From contig NZ_CADEFI010000001.1 in NCBI RefSeq assembly GCF_902826555.1, positions 227,208 to 291,207 on the forward strand: 64,000 nucleotides of DNA. The letters run 5' to 3'. Made by a program: the position numbers and the translations under genes. The DNA comes from an uncultured Hyphomicrobium sp. (GTDB lineage Bacteria > Pseudomonadota > Alphaproteobacteria > Rhizobiales > Hyphomicrobiaceae). Every line of letters starts with the position of its first letter. Positions within the stretch are counted from its first letter, which is position 1. Below are positions 37,543-47,600 of the stretch, in pieces. Under the pieces are notes generated by a model, which was not told the DNA's origin, did no database searches, and saw only the letters and a list, made by a program, of their open reading frames with translations.

Positions 37543-38589
37543 ATGCCAGACGCGGGTTTTCAGACGACGGGCGGGGGCGGCAACGCTCCCGCTTCGGAAA
37601 ATTCAGCGGCGCGCGATGTGATCGGCATCGCGCGCCGTTGGCTCGACGACTACGGCGCGGTCGCGCTTGCAACCGTCATCAAGACCTGGGGCTCGTCTCC
37701 GGTTCCGGTGGGCGGGCAACTGGTCATCGGGCCAGGCGAAATCTTCGAGGGTTCGGTGTCTGGAGGATGCGTCGAGGCGGCGGTGATTACGGCTGCGGCA
37801 GACGTGGTAGCGACGGGCCTGCCTAAAGTTCTCGAATACGGTGTCGGAGACGAAACGGCCTGGCGCGTCGGACTGCCCTGCGGCGGCCGGATCGAGATCT
37901 TTGTCGAACGGCTGTCGGGGACCGACGATGCAGCGTACCTCGACGCTGTTCTCGCCTCGCGCGGATCGCGGTCGCTTCTGGTGGTGGATACGGCTCTTGC
38001 GAGCGGGCGCCGTTCCCTGCATGGCGACACGCATGACTTCCCCGAAGATGCGGCGGAGCAGCTTGCAGGCGGCGAATGCGTGTTGCTCGATGGTCCTCAG
38101 GGGCGTCGTTTTCTGCACGCTCTGGTCCCGCCCGTGCATGTGGTTCTGGTGGGTGCGGGTCATGTGGCTCAGGTGCTGGCCGATCTCGCGCAGCGGGTCG
38201 GTTATCAGGCGACGGTGATCGATCCCCGCACGGCCTTCTCGTCGGAAGCCCGTTTTGGTGGAGTTCCGCTGCAGCAGGATTGGCCGGAGACGGCGCTGCC
38301 GGCGCTGGGGCTCGATGGGCGCACGGCGGTGATCACGCTCGCGCACGATGCGAGGCTCGATGACGAGACGCTGCCGCTGGCGGTGCGGTCGCCTTGCTTC
38401 TATATCGGTGCGCTCGGCTCGCGGCGCACGCACGAGAGACGCGTCGAGCGGCTTGAGAAGGCAGGTCTTTCGAACGCCGAGATCGCGCGCATCGATGCGC
38501 CGGTCGGACTGAACATCGGTGCCAAAGGGCCGGCGGAGATCGCCGTGTCCATTCTCGGTGCCGTCATCAAGGCGAGGCGTGGGGCCTGA
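37543..38589 (+). CDS. XdhC-family molybdenum cofactor maturation protein
   Basis: Chaperone that receives the molybdenum cofactor, helps sulfurate it and hands it to a xanthine-oxidase-family enzyme. It has 348 residues. The N-terminal XdhC/CoxI part holds [20 protein letters not shown] and [15 protein letters not shown]. The C-terminal Rossmann part has [22 protein letters not shown], then [18 protein letters not shown] and [18 protein letters not shown]. The start at ATG 37543 is four bases after the previous stop; a TTG at 37531 is an alternative. Position just after the Mo subunit supports a dedicated role. Confidence 0.92.
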   Translation: MPDAGFQTTGGGGNAPASENSAARDVIGIARRWLDDYGAVALATVIKTWGSSPVPVGGQLVIGPGEIFEGSVSGGCVEAAVITAAADVVATGLPKVLEYGVGDETAWRVGLPCGGRIEIFVERLSGTDDAAYLDAVLASRGSRSLLVVDTALASGRRSLHGDTHDFPEDAAEQLAGGECVLLDGPQGRRFLHALVPPVHVVLVGAGHVAQVLADLAQRVGYQATVIDPRTAFSSEARFGGVPLQQDWPETALPALGLDGRTAVITLAHDARLDDETLPLAVRSPCFYIGALGSRRTHERRVERLEKAGLSNAEIARIDAPVGLNIGAKGPAEIAVSILGAVIKARRGA

Positions 38590-38591
38590 GG

Positions 38592-39206
38592 ATGCCAGCC
38601 TCCCCGCATCTTGCCCTTGGCGCGGTGCTGCTCGCGGGCGGTGCGTCGCGGCGGTTCGGGTCCGACAACAAGCTGCTCGCTAATATCGCCGGTGTGCCTA
38701 TCGTCGTGAAAGTCGCCCAGGAGATTCTGTCCGGTGGCGTTTCGGAGCTTGTCGTAGTGACGGGTGCGGAGCACGCTCGCTATGTCGCCGCGCTCTCCGG
38801 CCTTCCACTTCGGTTCGTTGCCAATCCCCTGTGGGACGACGGGATCGGCACTTCCATCGCGGCCGGTGTCGGCGCATTGTCGCGTGAATTGCACGGTGCG
38901 TTCGTCGTTCCGGGTGACCTACCCCATCTCAAGGCCGACGTTTTCCGGGTGCTCGCGCGTGCGTTTGACGGAACGCTGGGCGAGAAGGTGGTCGTTCCGG
39001 TCACCGCTCAGGGCGAGCAACGCAATCCCGTCCTCTGGCCGCGACGCCTGTTTCCAAGGCTCGCGGCGTTGTCCGGGCCGAAGGGAGGCAAGTCCCTACT
39101 GGACACGCTACGTGATGAGAGCGTTGATGTGACGTTCGATGACGAGTCCGTGTTTTCGGACATCGATACGCCGGACGACTATGCACGTTTCATCACGGGA
39201 GCCTGA
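38592..39206 (+). CDS. MocA/MobA-like molybdenum cofactor nucleotidyltransferase
   Basis: Probable CTP:molybdopterin cytidylyltransferase, 204 residues, making the cytosine dinucleotide cofactor used by this hydroxylase family. The nucleotide-binding N-terminus LGAVLLAGGASRRFGSDNKLLANI and the metal Asp region FVVPGDLPHLKADVF are clear. NPVLWPRRLFPRL and FSDIDTPDDYARF complete the family pattern. It starts two bases after xdhC and shares one base with the next gene (TGATG). MobA-type GTP use cannot be excluded, but pairing with XdhC favours MocA. Confidence 0.88.
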   Translation: MPASPHLALGAVLLAGGASRRFGSDNKLLANIAGVPIVVKVAQEILSGGVSELVVVTGAEHARYVAALSGLPLRFVANPLWDDGIGTSIAAGVGALSRELHGAFVVPGDLPHLKADVFRVLARAFDGTLGEKVVVPVTAQGEQRNPVLWPRRLFPRLAALSGPKGGKSLLDTLRDESVDVTFDDESVFSDIDTPDDYARFITGA

Positions 39207-39922
39207 TGGTGACAGTCATCGACCGGGTGCATCGGGCCGGCCGGGCTGCGGGGAATGCTCCGCTTCTCCAAGTCTCGGGCCTCGTCAAATCCTACGCAAC
39301 ACCACAGGGACCGCTGCCGGTGCTCAAGGGCGTGGACCTCACGCTCTCGGCTGGCGAAAGTCTTGCGCTGCTGGGCGAGTCCGGCAGCGGCAAGAGCACG
39401 CTCCTGCATCTGATCGGCGGCCTCGACGAGGTGGATGGCGGCGAGATCGTGCTCGACGGTGTGCGGGTGACCGAGCTTGCGGACGGCGCGCGCGCGGCTC
39501 TGAGGCGCGAGCGCGTCGGCGTCGTGTTCCAGCAGTTCAACCTGGTGCCGAGTTTGACGGTCGCCGGAAATCTGGCGTTTCAGGCGCGGATTGCCGGCCG
39601 GTACGATGTGGCGTGGCAGGATGAGCTGGTATGTCGGCTGGGACTCTCCGGCCTCGAGGGGCGATATCCGGAGCAGCTTTCGGGCGGGCAGCAGCAGCGG
39701 GTGGCGATCGGCCGGGCGCTGGCCGTCAGGCCGCGTCTTTTGATCGCCGATGAGCCGACCGGCAACCTGGACGAGGCCACGGGTGACGAGGTGCTCGGTC
39801 TCGCGCTCGACCTCATCGCCCGCACCGGCTGCGGGTTCCTGATGGTAACGCACAGCACGCGGCTTGCTTCCCGGCTCGATCGGCAGGTGACGCTCGCAGC
39901 CGGCGTGCTGGTGACGCCGTGA
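39206..39922 (+). CDS. ABC exporter ATPase, LolD/MacB type
   Basis: Cytosolic ATPase of a type VII ABC system, 238 residues. Walker A GESGSGKSTLLHLIGGLD, Q-loop FQQFNLVPSLTV, signature LSGGQQQRVAIGRA, Walker B LLIADEPTGNLDEATGD and switch His VTHSTR are intact. The Walker A context is typical of LolD/MacB-like ATPases. An extended N-terminus of about 25 residues precedes the core. It overlaps the molybdenum-cofactor gene by one base and the permease gene by four (GTGA). The latter pair surely works together. Confidence 0.92.
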   Translation: MVTVIDRVHRAGRAAGNAPLLQVSGLVKSYATPQGPLPVLKGVDLTLSAGESLALLGESGSGKSTLLHLIGGLDEVDGGEIVLDGVRVTELADGARAALRRERVGVVFQQFNLVPSLTVAGNLAFQARIAGRYDVAWQDELVCRLGLSGLEGRYPEQLSGGQQQRVAIGRALAVRPRLLIADEPTGNLDEATGDEVLGLALDLIARTGCGFLMVTHSTRLASRLDRQVTLAAGVLVTP

Positions 39923-42384
39923 CGAGCGCTTTCTGGATCTTCGTGACGCTGCTCGGCCATTGGCGGCGGCATCCCCTGAACCTGGCGACGCTGGTGGCCG
40001 GGCTTGCCATCGCCACGGCGCTGTGGAGCGGCGTGCAGGCGCTCAACACGCAGGCCCGCACGAGCTACGACCGCGCTGCGGCCGTTCTCGGCGATGCGGC
40101 AACGGCCAGTATCGTTGCGGCGAAGGGTGCGTTTGTCTCCGAACAGGATTACGTGGCGTTGCGGCGCGCGGGCTGGAAAGTGTCGCCCGTGCTCGAAGGT
40201 ACGGTGCGGATCGGGGCCGCCAGTTATCGGCTGATCGGGGTCGAGCCGTTGACTGTTCCCAGTGGCTCGTCGGTTGGCGGTCTCGCGACCAGCCGCGATC
40301 TCGAAGCGTTCCTCAAATCCCCCGGGCGGACGCTGGCGTCGCCCGAGACGTTGGCGGAGGTGGGGCTTTCGGCAGGAGCGACGCCGCGGACGGATCGCGG
40401 CCAGGCCTTGCCGGCGCTGGTTGGTGCCGAGGCCGTTGCTCCGGGCCTGCTCGTGGTCGACATCGGCGTGGCGCAGCGAATCCTCGGACGGCCGGGGCAA
40501 CTGACGCGTCTCGTTCTCGGCCGAGATGCCACCCATGACGTCGGGGCGCTCTTAGCTGTTGCGGGCGATCGCCTGAAGTTCGAGGATTCGAGCGCGGGCG
40601 GAGATCTGGCGCGCTTAACCGATAGCTTTCATCTCAATCTCACCGCGTTCGGGCTGCTGGCGTTCATCGTCGGCCTTTTCATCGTGCATGCGTCGATTGG
40701 GCTCGCGTACGAGCAGAGGCTCGGAACGGTGCGGACGATGCGGGCGATCGGCGTGCCATTGCGGCTTCTGATGTGGTTGATGGCCGGCGAGATGATGTTG
40801 TTTGCGCTTCTTGCCGGTTCGCTTGGCATGGTTTGCGGCTACGTCATCGCGGCGGCGTTGCTGCCGGATGTGGCGGCGAGCCTCGATGGGCTCTACGGCG
40901 CACATGTAAGCGGACATCTCGCGATCGAGGCGCGCTGGTGGCTCTCTGGGCTCGGGATGGCGGTTCTCGGCGCGCTCGCGGCGTCTGCCGTCAGCCTCGC
41001 CAAGGTCGCCCACCTGCCGGTGCTTTCGGTGGCAAAGCCGTTAGCGTGGCGAGAGGCTCAGCAAGCGCAGCTTCGGAGGCAGGGCGTGCTCGCGGGGCTC
41101 AGTCTCGTCGTTGCGCTTCTCGCATTTCTTACCGGAAGTGGGCTCATTGCGGGGTTTACGGTGATCGCGGGCGTACTGCTCGGTGCGGCGCTGCTGCTGC
41201 CGCTTGCGCTGTCGGCGCTCTTGCGGCTCGGAGAGGGGACCGCGAAAGGTGCGCTCGCGGAATGGTTCTGGGCCGACGCGCGCCAACAGCTCTCCGGCCT
41301 CGCCCTGGCGCTGATGGCGCTCCTGCTCGCGCTTTCGGCCAACGTCGGTGTCGGAACCATGGTCGAAGGATTCCGCAAGACGTTCACGGGCTGGCTGGAT
41401 GAACGGCTGAACTCCGAAGTCTATTTCGACGCGACCGGTGCGGCAGAGGGTGAGCGGATCGTAGCGTGGCTGTCGGGGCGGCCCGAGGTGGTGGCTGTGC
41501 TGCCGGTGTGGCGTGCGGAGACTCGCATTGCGGGTTGGCCGGTCGATGTGATCGGTACGCGCGACCATGAAACCTATCGTGGGCATTTCTCGCTGCTCTC
41601 TCAGGCGAGCGATGCCTGGGACAAGGTGCGTGACGGCGCGGGCGTGCTGGTCAGCGAGCAATTAGCGCGGCGGATCGGGATCGGCGTCGGCGATACGTTC
41701 GCGATCCCGTCGCACGATGACCTGTGGGAGACGCGGGTGGTCGGCATCTACCCGGACTACGGAAATCCGAAGGGGCAGGTGCGTGTCAACGTCGATCATC
41801 TCGTGCGGCACTGGCCGGATGCGCGGCGTGCGGCCTTCAGTCTGCGCGTGTTGCCGGGCCGTGCCGAGCCGCTCATCGATGCCATGGAGGCGGAATTCGG
41901 GTCTTCGCTTGCGCGTGTCGTCGATCAGGCGTCCGTCAAGGCCTCGTCGATGCGCATTTTCGAGAAGACGTTCTCCGTGACGGGGGCGCTCAACTCCTTG
42001 ACGCTGGTGGTGTCCGGGATAGCGCTGTTCTCAAGCCTGTTGACGCTCAGCGGTCTCAGGCTCGCACAGCTTGCCCCGGTGTGGGCGCTCGGCGTGCCGC
42101 GCCTGCTGCTGGGGAAACTCGAGATCGGCAAGCTCTTGGTGCTTGCGGCGATCACGGCGGTCCTGGCCGTCCCCTTGGGGCTCGTGCTTGCATGGTGCCT
42201 GGTTGCCATCGTCAACGTGCAGGCCTTCGGATGGCGGCTGCCTTTCCATGTGTTTCCAGCGCAGTGGCTCGTGGTTTTCGGGCTGGCGCTGGCGACGGCA
42301 TTTGCCGCGGCCGTGGTTCCGGTCATACGTCTCGCGCGGACTGCGCCGCAGGATCTGCTCAAGGTGTTCGCCAATGAACGCTAG
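39919..42384 (+). CDS. ABC exporter permease with two FtsX-type domains
   Basis: Inner-membrane permease of 821 residues. One N-terminal helix is followed by a periplasmic domain, a first FtsX set of helices (about 235-355, with GLAYEQRLGTVRTMRAIGVP), a middle helix pair, a second periplasmic region, and a second FtsX set at the C-terminus (about 685-815, ending ARTAPQDLLKVFANER). This ten-helix layout is that of AttF/AttG-like or YbbP-like permeases acting on lipids or lipoproteins. Start GTG at 39919 overlaps the ATPase stop. The next gene begins 11 bases inside this one. Confidence 0.9.
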   Translation: MTSAFWIFVTLLGHWRRHPLNLATLVAGLAIATALWSGVQALNTQARTSYDRAAAVLGDAATASIVAAKGAFVSEQDYVALRRAGWKVSPVLEGTVRIGAASYRLIGVEPLTVPSGSSVGGLATSRDLEAFLKSPGRTLASPETLAEVGLSAGATPRTDRGQALPALVGAEAVAPGLLVVDIGVAQRILGRPGQLTRLVLGRDATHDVGALLAVAGDRLKFEDSSAGGDLARLTDSFHLNLTAFGLLAFIVGLFIVHASIGLAYEQRLGTVRTMRAIGVPLRLLMWLMAGEMMLFALLAGSLGMVCGYVIAAALLPDVAASLDGLYGAHVSGHLAIEARWWLSGLGMAVLGALAASAVSLAKVAHLPVLSVAKPLAWREAQQAQLRRQGVLAGLSLVVALLAFLTGSGLIAGFTVIAGVLLGAALLLPLALSALLRLGEGTAKGALAEWFWADARQQLSGLALALMALLLALSANVGVGTMVEGFRKTFTGWLDERLNSEVYFDATGAAEGERIVAWLSGRPEVVAVLPVWRAETRIAGWPVDVIGTRDHETYRGHFSLLSQASDAWDKVRDGAGVLVSEQLARRIGIGVGDTFAIPSHDDLWETRVVGIYPDYGNPKGQVRVNVDHLVRHWPDARRAAFSLRVLPGRAEPLIDAMEAEFGSSLARVVDQASVKASSMRIFEKTFSVTGALNSLTLVVSGIALFSSLLTLSGLRLAQLAPVWALGVPRLLLGKLEIGKLLVLAAITAVLAVPLGLVLAWCLVAIVNVQAFGWRLPFHVFPAQWLVVFGLALATAFAAAVVPVIRLARTAPQDLLKVFANER

Positions 42385-43441
42385 GGCCATTGTTGCCGCT
42401 GTTGTCATTGTGGCCGGCGTGTGGTGTGGCCGCGTGGCCGCGCAAGGGTTCGCGGGGCTCGGTGAGCAGGCCGCGGGATTTGCCGACGTGGTGCCCGGCA
42501 GAGAGATCCGGTTCCCGGATGATCTGGGTCCGCATGTCGATTTCCGGATCGAGTGGTGGTACGTGACGGCCAATCTCACGGATGCCGACGGGAAAGCGTT
42601 CGGCGTGCAGTGGACTCTCTTCCGGCAAGCGCTCGCGCCGGGGGCCGAGGGAGAAGGCTGGGCCAATCAGCAGGTGTGGATGGGGCATGCGGCCATCACG
42701 CACGCAGGCTCGCATCGCTTTGCCGAGACGCTGGCGCGTGGCGGTATCGGGCAAGCCGGTGTCAAAGCGCAGCCATTCAAAGCTTGGATCGACGATTGGA
42801 CGTTCGCGTCGGCGGACGGCGCCGATGGGCTCGCGTCGACGACGCTTTCGGCCAAGGGCGCGGACTTCTCTTACGCTTTGAATCTCAAGACAACGCATGC
42901 GCCAGTGCTGCAGGGGGAACGCGGCTTCAGCCAGAAGTCGGAGCGGGGGCAGGCTTCCTACTACTACAGCCAGCCGTTTTTCAACGTGAGCGGCACGCTC
43001 ACGCTCGACGGACGTGATGTGGCCGTGACGGGGCACGCGTGGATGGATCGCGAGTGGAGCAGCCAGCCGCTGGCGTCCGATCAGAAAGGCTGGGACTGGT
43101 TCTCGCTTCATCTCCCGGGCGGCGAGAAGCTGATGCTGTTCCAGCTTCGCAGCGATGGCGGCGCCGCATTTCGTTCGGGAAGCTGGATCGGCGCGGATGG
43201 AAGCATGACGTCTCTTGCGAGCGACGACATCGTGCTGACGGCGGGGGCGCGCCATGACGTGGCGGGACGAAGCTTGCCGGTTGCATGGACGGTTGAAGTC
43301 AAGAGCCGGGGCCTCAAGATCGATACGGCGCCGGTGAACCCACAAAGCTGGATGGGGACGATCTTTCCCTATTGGGAAGGACCGATCACCTATTCCGGGT
43401 CGCACGCTGGTGTGGGCTACCTCGAGATGACCGGGTACTGA
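42374..43441 (+). CDS. AttH/CrtC-like lipocalin-fold protein (carotenoid 1,2-hydratase family)
   Basis: Exported protein of 355 residues with a signal peptide (MNARAIVAAVVIVAGVWCGRVAAQ). The CrtC/AttH signature is clear: FPDDLGPHVDFRIEWWYVTANL, QWTLFRQAL, VTGHAWMDREWSSQ, GWDWFSLHLPGGEKLMLF and the final VGYLEMTGY. In other bacteria this family is encoded with an ABC ATPase and FtsX permease, as here (attE-attH-type clusters); no carotenoid genes are nearby, so hydratase activity is unlikely. It overlaps the permease by 11 bases and closes the operon. It may bind a lipid-like substrate of the exporter. Confidence 0.85.
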   Translation: MNARAIVAAVVIVAGVWCGRVAAQGFAGLGEQAAGFADVVPGREIRFPDDLGPHVDFRIEWWYVTANLTDADGKAFGVQWTLFRQALAPGAEGEGWANQQVWMGHAAITHAGSHRFAETLARGGIGQAGVKAQPFKAWIDDWTFASADGADGLASTTLSAKGADFSYALNLKTTHAPVLQGERGFSQKSERGQASYYYSQPFFNVSGTLTLDGRDVAVTGHAWMDREWSSQPLASDQKGWDWFSLHLPGGEKLMLFQLRSDGGAAFRSGSWIGADGSMTSLASDDIVLTAGARHDVAGRSLPVAWTVEVKSRGLKIDTAPVNPQSWMGTIFPYWEGPITYSGSHAGVGYLEMTGY

Positions 43442-43462
43442 GACGGCGGATGTTGCCAGCCG

Positions 43463-44653
43463 TCAGCGCGTTTTCTGGCCGTTGGCTTTCGACACGGTGG
43501 CCATGGTCACGGCGACCTTGTCGCCTTCACGCAGAAGCGCGTTGGGCGAGAGGATGACGCGGTCCGCCGTCTCCAAGCCGGCGACGATCTCGACGCGCTC
43601 GCCGAAGTCCCGCCCGACTGAAACCTTGCGGAACGTGACCTTGTCCTCCCCGTCCTCGAGTTCGGCCACGGCAACCTTCTGCTGGCCGTCGCGGGTGACA
43701 AGGGTGTTGGTCGGCACGGTCACGGGTGTGCGCTCGCGTGCGATGTCGATGGTCACGATGCCCGTCAGCCCGGCAGGGATGCGTTCCTCCGGGTTCGTCA
43801 TCGTCAGCTCGGCACGCATGGTGGACGAAGCCTGATCGATAAGGCCTGCCCGGCGCACGACCTTGGCTGTGAAGACCTCTCCCGGCAGTTCTGCGAACGA
43901 GACCTTGGCGGCGTTCCCGATGCGCACCTTGAGGGCTTCGGTCTGCGGGATATCGAGCTCGACGCGCAACTCGTCGAGGCGCGCGATGCGAAAGAGAGGC
44001 GCGCTGGGCTGGGAGTCGTTTGCGGAAACGCGGTCGCCTCGCTCCACCGCGCGCGATACGACGGTGCCCGAAAAGGGAGCGCGGACGGTCAGGAAGCCTT
44101 GAACCTCTGCGAGGCGGTGGACTTCGGCTTCGGCGGCGGCGAGATCGGCTTCCGCCACGCGCTCGTTGGCCGTGCGCTCGTCGCGCTGCTGCTCGGAGAC
44201 ATGCCCCTGTTTGACGAGCGCCTCGGCGCGTCCGGCGTTGACACGGGCGAGATCGAGACGGGCACGGGTTTGCTCCACGGCTGCCTTGGCGCGCGCCAGC
44301 TCCTGATCCACCTCGGGGGCGTCGATGACCAGCAGAACATCGCCGGCTCCCACCTTGTCGCCGATGTCGACGAGGCGCTTGGCAGCGATGCCGCTGGCGC
44401 GCGAGGCGACAACCGCCTGCTCGGCGGGCGCCGTGCGTCCCGTGAGCGTGATGGTTCCCGCCTCACGCAGCGGCTCCGGATTGACGACCCGCACCGTCTT
44501 CGGAGTCGTGCCTCCTTGCTGTCCGATGTCCGAGGATGCCTTTGTCGTCGCCTCGGCAGTGACGGGCGACGTGATGGGCTGTGTCCAGGCGAAGTAAATC
44601 GCGGCGACGACCGAGGCGATGGTCAGGCTCGTGATGGCAAGGCGCTTGATCAT
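43463..44653 (-). CDS. RND efflux periplasmic adaptor (system 1)
   Basis: Membrane-fusion protein of 396 residues with one N-terminal helix (ITSLTIASVVAAIYFAW). The lipoyl half-motifs are SGIAAKRLVDIGDKVGAGDVLLVIDAP and AEVQGFLTVRAPFSGTVV, with a helical hairpin between (about 118-190). A barrel domain follows. The gene overlaps the end of its RND pump by four bases, an order (pump then adaptor) that is less common than adaptor first. No outer-membrane TolC-type gene lies in the window. The gene converges on the AttH operon 21 bases away. Confidence 0.92.
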   Translation of the reverse strand: MIKRLAITSLTIASVVAAIYFAWTQPITSPVTAEATTKASSDIGQQGGTTPKTVRVVNPEPLREAGTITLTGRTAPAEQAVVASRASGIAAKRLVDIGDKVGAGDVLLVIDAPEVDQELARAKAAVEQTRARLDLARVNAGRAEALVKQGHVSEQQRDERTANERVAEADLAAAEAEVHRLAEVQGFLTVRAPFSGTVVSRAVERGDRVSANDSQPSAPLFRIARLDELRVELDIPQTEALKVRIGNAAKVSFAELPGEVFTAKVVRRAGLIDQASSTMRAELTMTNPEERIPAGLTGIVTIDIARERTPVTVPTNTLVTRDGQQKVAVAELEDGEDKVTFRKVSVGRDFGERVEIVAGLETADRVILSPNALLREGDKVAVTMATVSKANGQKTR

Positions 44654-47600
44654 GATGCTGTTGTTTCACCCGCTCGTGGCAAGGCCGTGTCCGGCTGGGA
44701 AATGTCGGAAGGATGCTGCGCTTCGATCGTCGCGCCGGGACGCCGGCGGGCGAGTACGGCGAACAGGAACGGCACCAGCGTCAGGGTGGCGACGGTGCCG
44801 AGCATCAGGCCCCCCACTACGGCGCGGCCAAGGGGTGCGTTCTGTTCGCCGCCTTCGCCAGCGCCGAGAGCCATGGGCAGGATGCCGACGATCATGGCGG
44901 TTGCGGTCATCAGTACGGGTCTTAGACGCGTACGTCCGGCGTCGACCGCCGCCTCGAGCGCGGTCACGCCTTCGGCGAGGCGATCGCGGGCAAAGCTGGT
45001 GACGAGCACGGAGTTGGCGGTGGAAACACCGATGACCATGATGAGGCCGGTCAGCGCCGGAACCGAGAGCGGCGTGCCCGTCAAGAAGAGTGCGAGCACC
45101 GCACCGGTGATGGCGACCGGCAGTCCGCTCATGGCGATGAACGGCAGTAGCCAGGATTGGAAGTTGACGACCATGACGAGATAGACGAGCACGGCGGCAA
45201 GGGCGATGCCACCTGCCATCTCGGTATAGGCCTGCGTCATGGATCGGGCGCGGCCGGCCACTTCGATGCGGTTGCCGGGCTTCAGGCGTTTTTCCATTTC
45301 GGCGATGGCTTGGGTCACCTCGGAGTAAACGCCGCCTAGATCCCGCCCTTCCACGTTGGCGAGAACGGTGACGGTCGGCATCAGTGTGGTGCGGTCGATG
45401 TTGGCCGGCATGTTGCGCAACTGGATGCTGGCAACGGTGCGTAGCGCCACCGTGCGTCCGCCCTCGGAGGCGCGGACCGGCGTATTCAAGAGCTGCTCGA
45501 TCTCGACCAGGTTCGATGGCGGAGCGACAATCTGCACCGTGTAGGAGCTGCCGACGACGGGGTCCGCCCAGAATGTCGGGGAGACCGTACCGCCGGTGCC
45601 GAGCGCCGACAGGATCGCGGCTGAAGCGTCCTGTGGCGTGACGCCGATCTGCGAGGCGCGCGTGCGGTCGATCTCGATGTAGTAGGATGGCAGGTTGCGG
45701 ACCTGGCGCACGACCACGTCGACTGCACCCGGAATGGTCCTGATGCGCTCCTGAAGCGCCCGAGCTGTCTCGCCGTTGCCGACACCGTCGCGTCCGATCA
45801 CGCGCACCTCGATCGCCGTCTGGGCTGTGCCGGCAAGCGTTTGTGCGGTGGCGTCGGCCGGCCGGAAGTAGACGGTGAGCTCGGGGAAGCGCGCACGCAG
45901 CATTTGACGTATGGTGCTGACATAGCCAGCGGTCGGCGCGTGACCCTCGCCAAGCTGGATCAGGATCTCGCCGTCAAAGGAGCCGATAACGCCGCTTTCG
46001 ATCCAGGCGAGGTTGATCGGCTCGGGTGCGCCGATGTTCTCGGCGATGAAGCCGATCTCGTTCTCCGGTACGACGTTGCGGATGGCGCGTTGCACGTCGG
46101 CGAAGACGCGGGCTGTCTCCTCGATGCGTTGTCCGGGCGTGGAGCGCACGTAGACGCGGATCATGCCGGCGTCCGTCTCGGGGAAGAACTCGCTGCCGAG
46201 GCGCGTCGTGGTCCAGGCGCCGACGGCGATCACGGCGGCGATGGCGGCGAGGGGCAGGCTCTTGTGGCGCGCGAGATAACCGATGAAAGCTGCTGCACCC
46301 GAGGATGCGCGCCGGATGATGCCGTCGAAGCCGCCGTCGGCCTCGGTGTGCGCGTGGGAATGGAGGAGCATCATGGCGAGCGAGGGGACGAGCGTGCGCG
46401 AGAGCAGATAGGACGCAATCAGCGCGAAGATGACGGCGAGCGCCAGGGGCGTGAAGACAAATGCCGCGGTGCCGGTGAGGAGGAAGAGCGGCGAGAATAC
46501 GATGCAGATGGCGAGCGTGGAGACGAATTCCGGGAAAGCGACCTCGCTCGCGCTGGTCAATACGGCGTCATTGAGGTCGAGACCCTTCTCCAGATTGCGG
46601 TTGATGTTCTCGATCTCGACGAGTGCGTTGTCGACCAGGATGCCGATGGCGAGCATCAATCCGCCGAGCGTCATCAAGTTGAATGTCTGGCCCGTCAGCA
46701 TCAGTCCCCCGACGGAGGCCAGGAGCGCAAGCGGAATCGAGGTCAGCACGATCAGCGACGACCGCCAGGAGCCGATGAAGACAAGCACGACGAACGCCAC
46801 CAGAAGACCGACGATGAGGCCCTCCTTCATGACGCTGTCGACGGCGTGCTCGACGAAGACCGACTGATCGAAAATCGGTTCGATGGAGAGACCCTCCGGT
46901 GCGGCGGCCCGCAGCTCCGGCAGGCGGCGCTTGATCTCGCGGACGATATCGACGGTCGAGGCATTGCCGAGCTTGAGGATCGAAACGAGCACGGCGTTCT
47001 GGCCATCGAGGCGGGCGATGTTGGTCTGCACGGCCTGGCCGTCGCGGACGCTTGCGACGTCGGAAATCTTGATGGTGCGCCCTTCGATCGAGCGTAGCGG
47101 CAAATCGGCGAAGGTGGCGACCGTTTCCGGGCTGGCGTTGGTGGTGATCAGGATCTCGCGCGTGCCGGTGCGCAGCATGCCGGAGGGCAGCGTGAGGTTT
47201 TGCGCGCCGACGGCACGGGCGACATCGCTCGGCGAGAGATCGTGGGCCTGTAACGCCTCGGGATCGAGGTCGATCATTACCTGCCGCGCGGCGCCGCCGT
47301 AGGGTAGCGAAAGGCGGAGGCCGGGTATGGATTGAATCTGTGCGCGGAGCTGGAGACGCGCGTAGTCGAAGAGTGCGCCGTCGCTCAGCGTGTCGGAGGC
47401 GACCACGAGCTGAAGGATCGGCACAGATGACGGCACGTAGGGGATGATGAGCGGCGGTACCGTGCCGGGCGGCATGCGGCGCAGGATGGTCTGGCTGACT
47501 GCGGTGACCTGGGCGAAGGCGTTGGTGACGTTCGTATCAGGCTGGAAGGTCACGCGAACGATTGCGACGCCGTTCAGCGTCTCGGAGCGTAGCTCGCGGA

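Noticed and set aside
42374-43441. Carotenoid biosynthesis function for the CrtC-like protein
   Set aside because: No carotenoid genes lie nearby, and the ABC-FtsX context is that of the AttH branch of the family.
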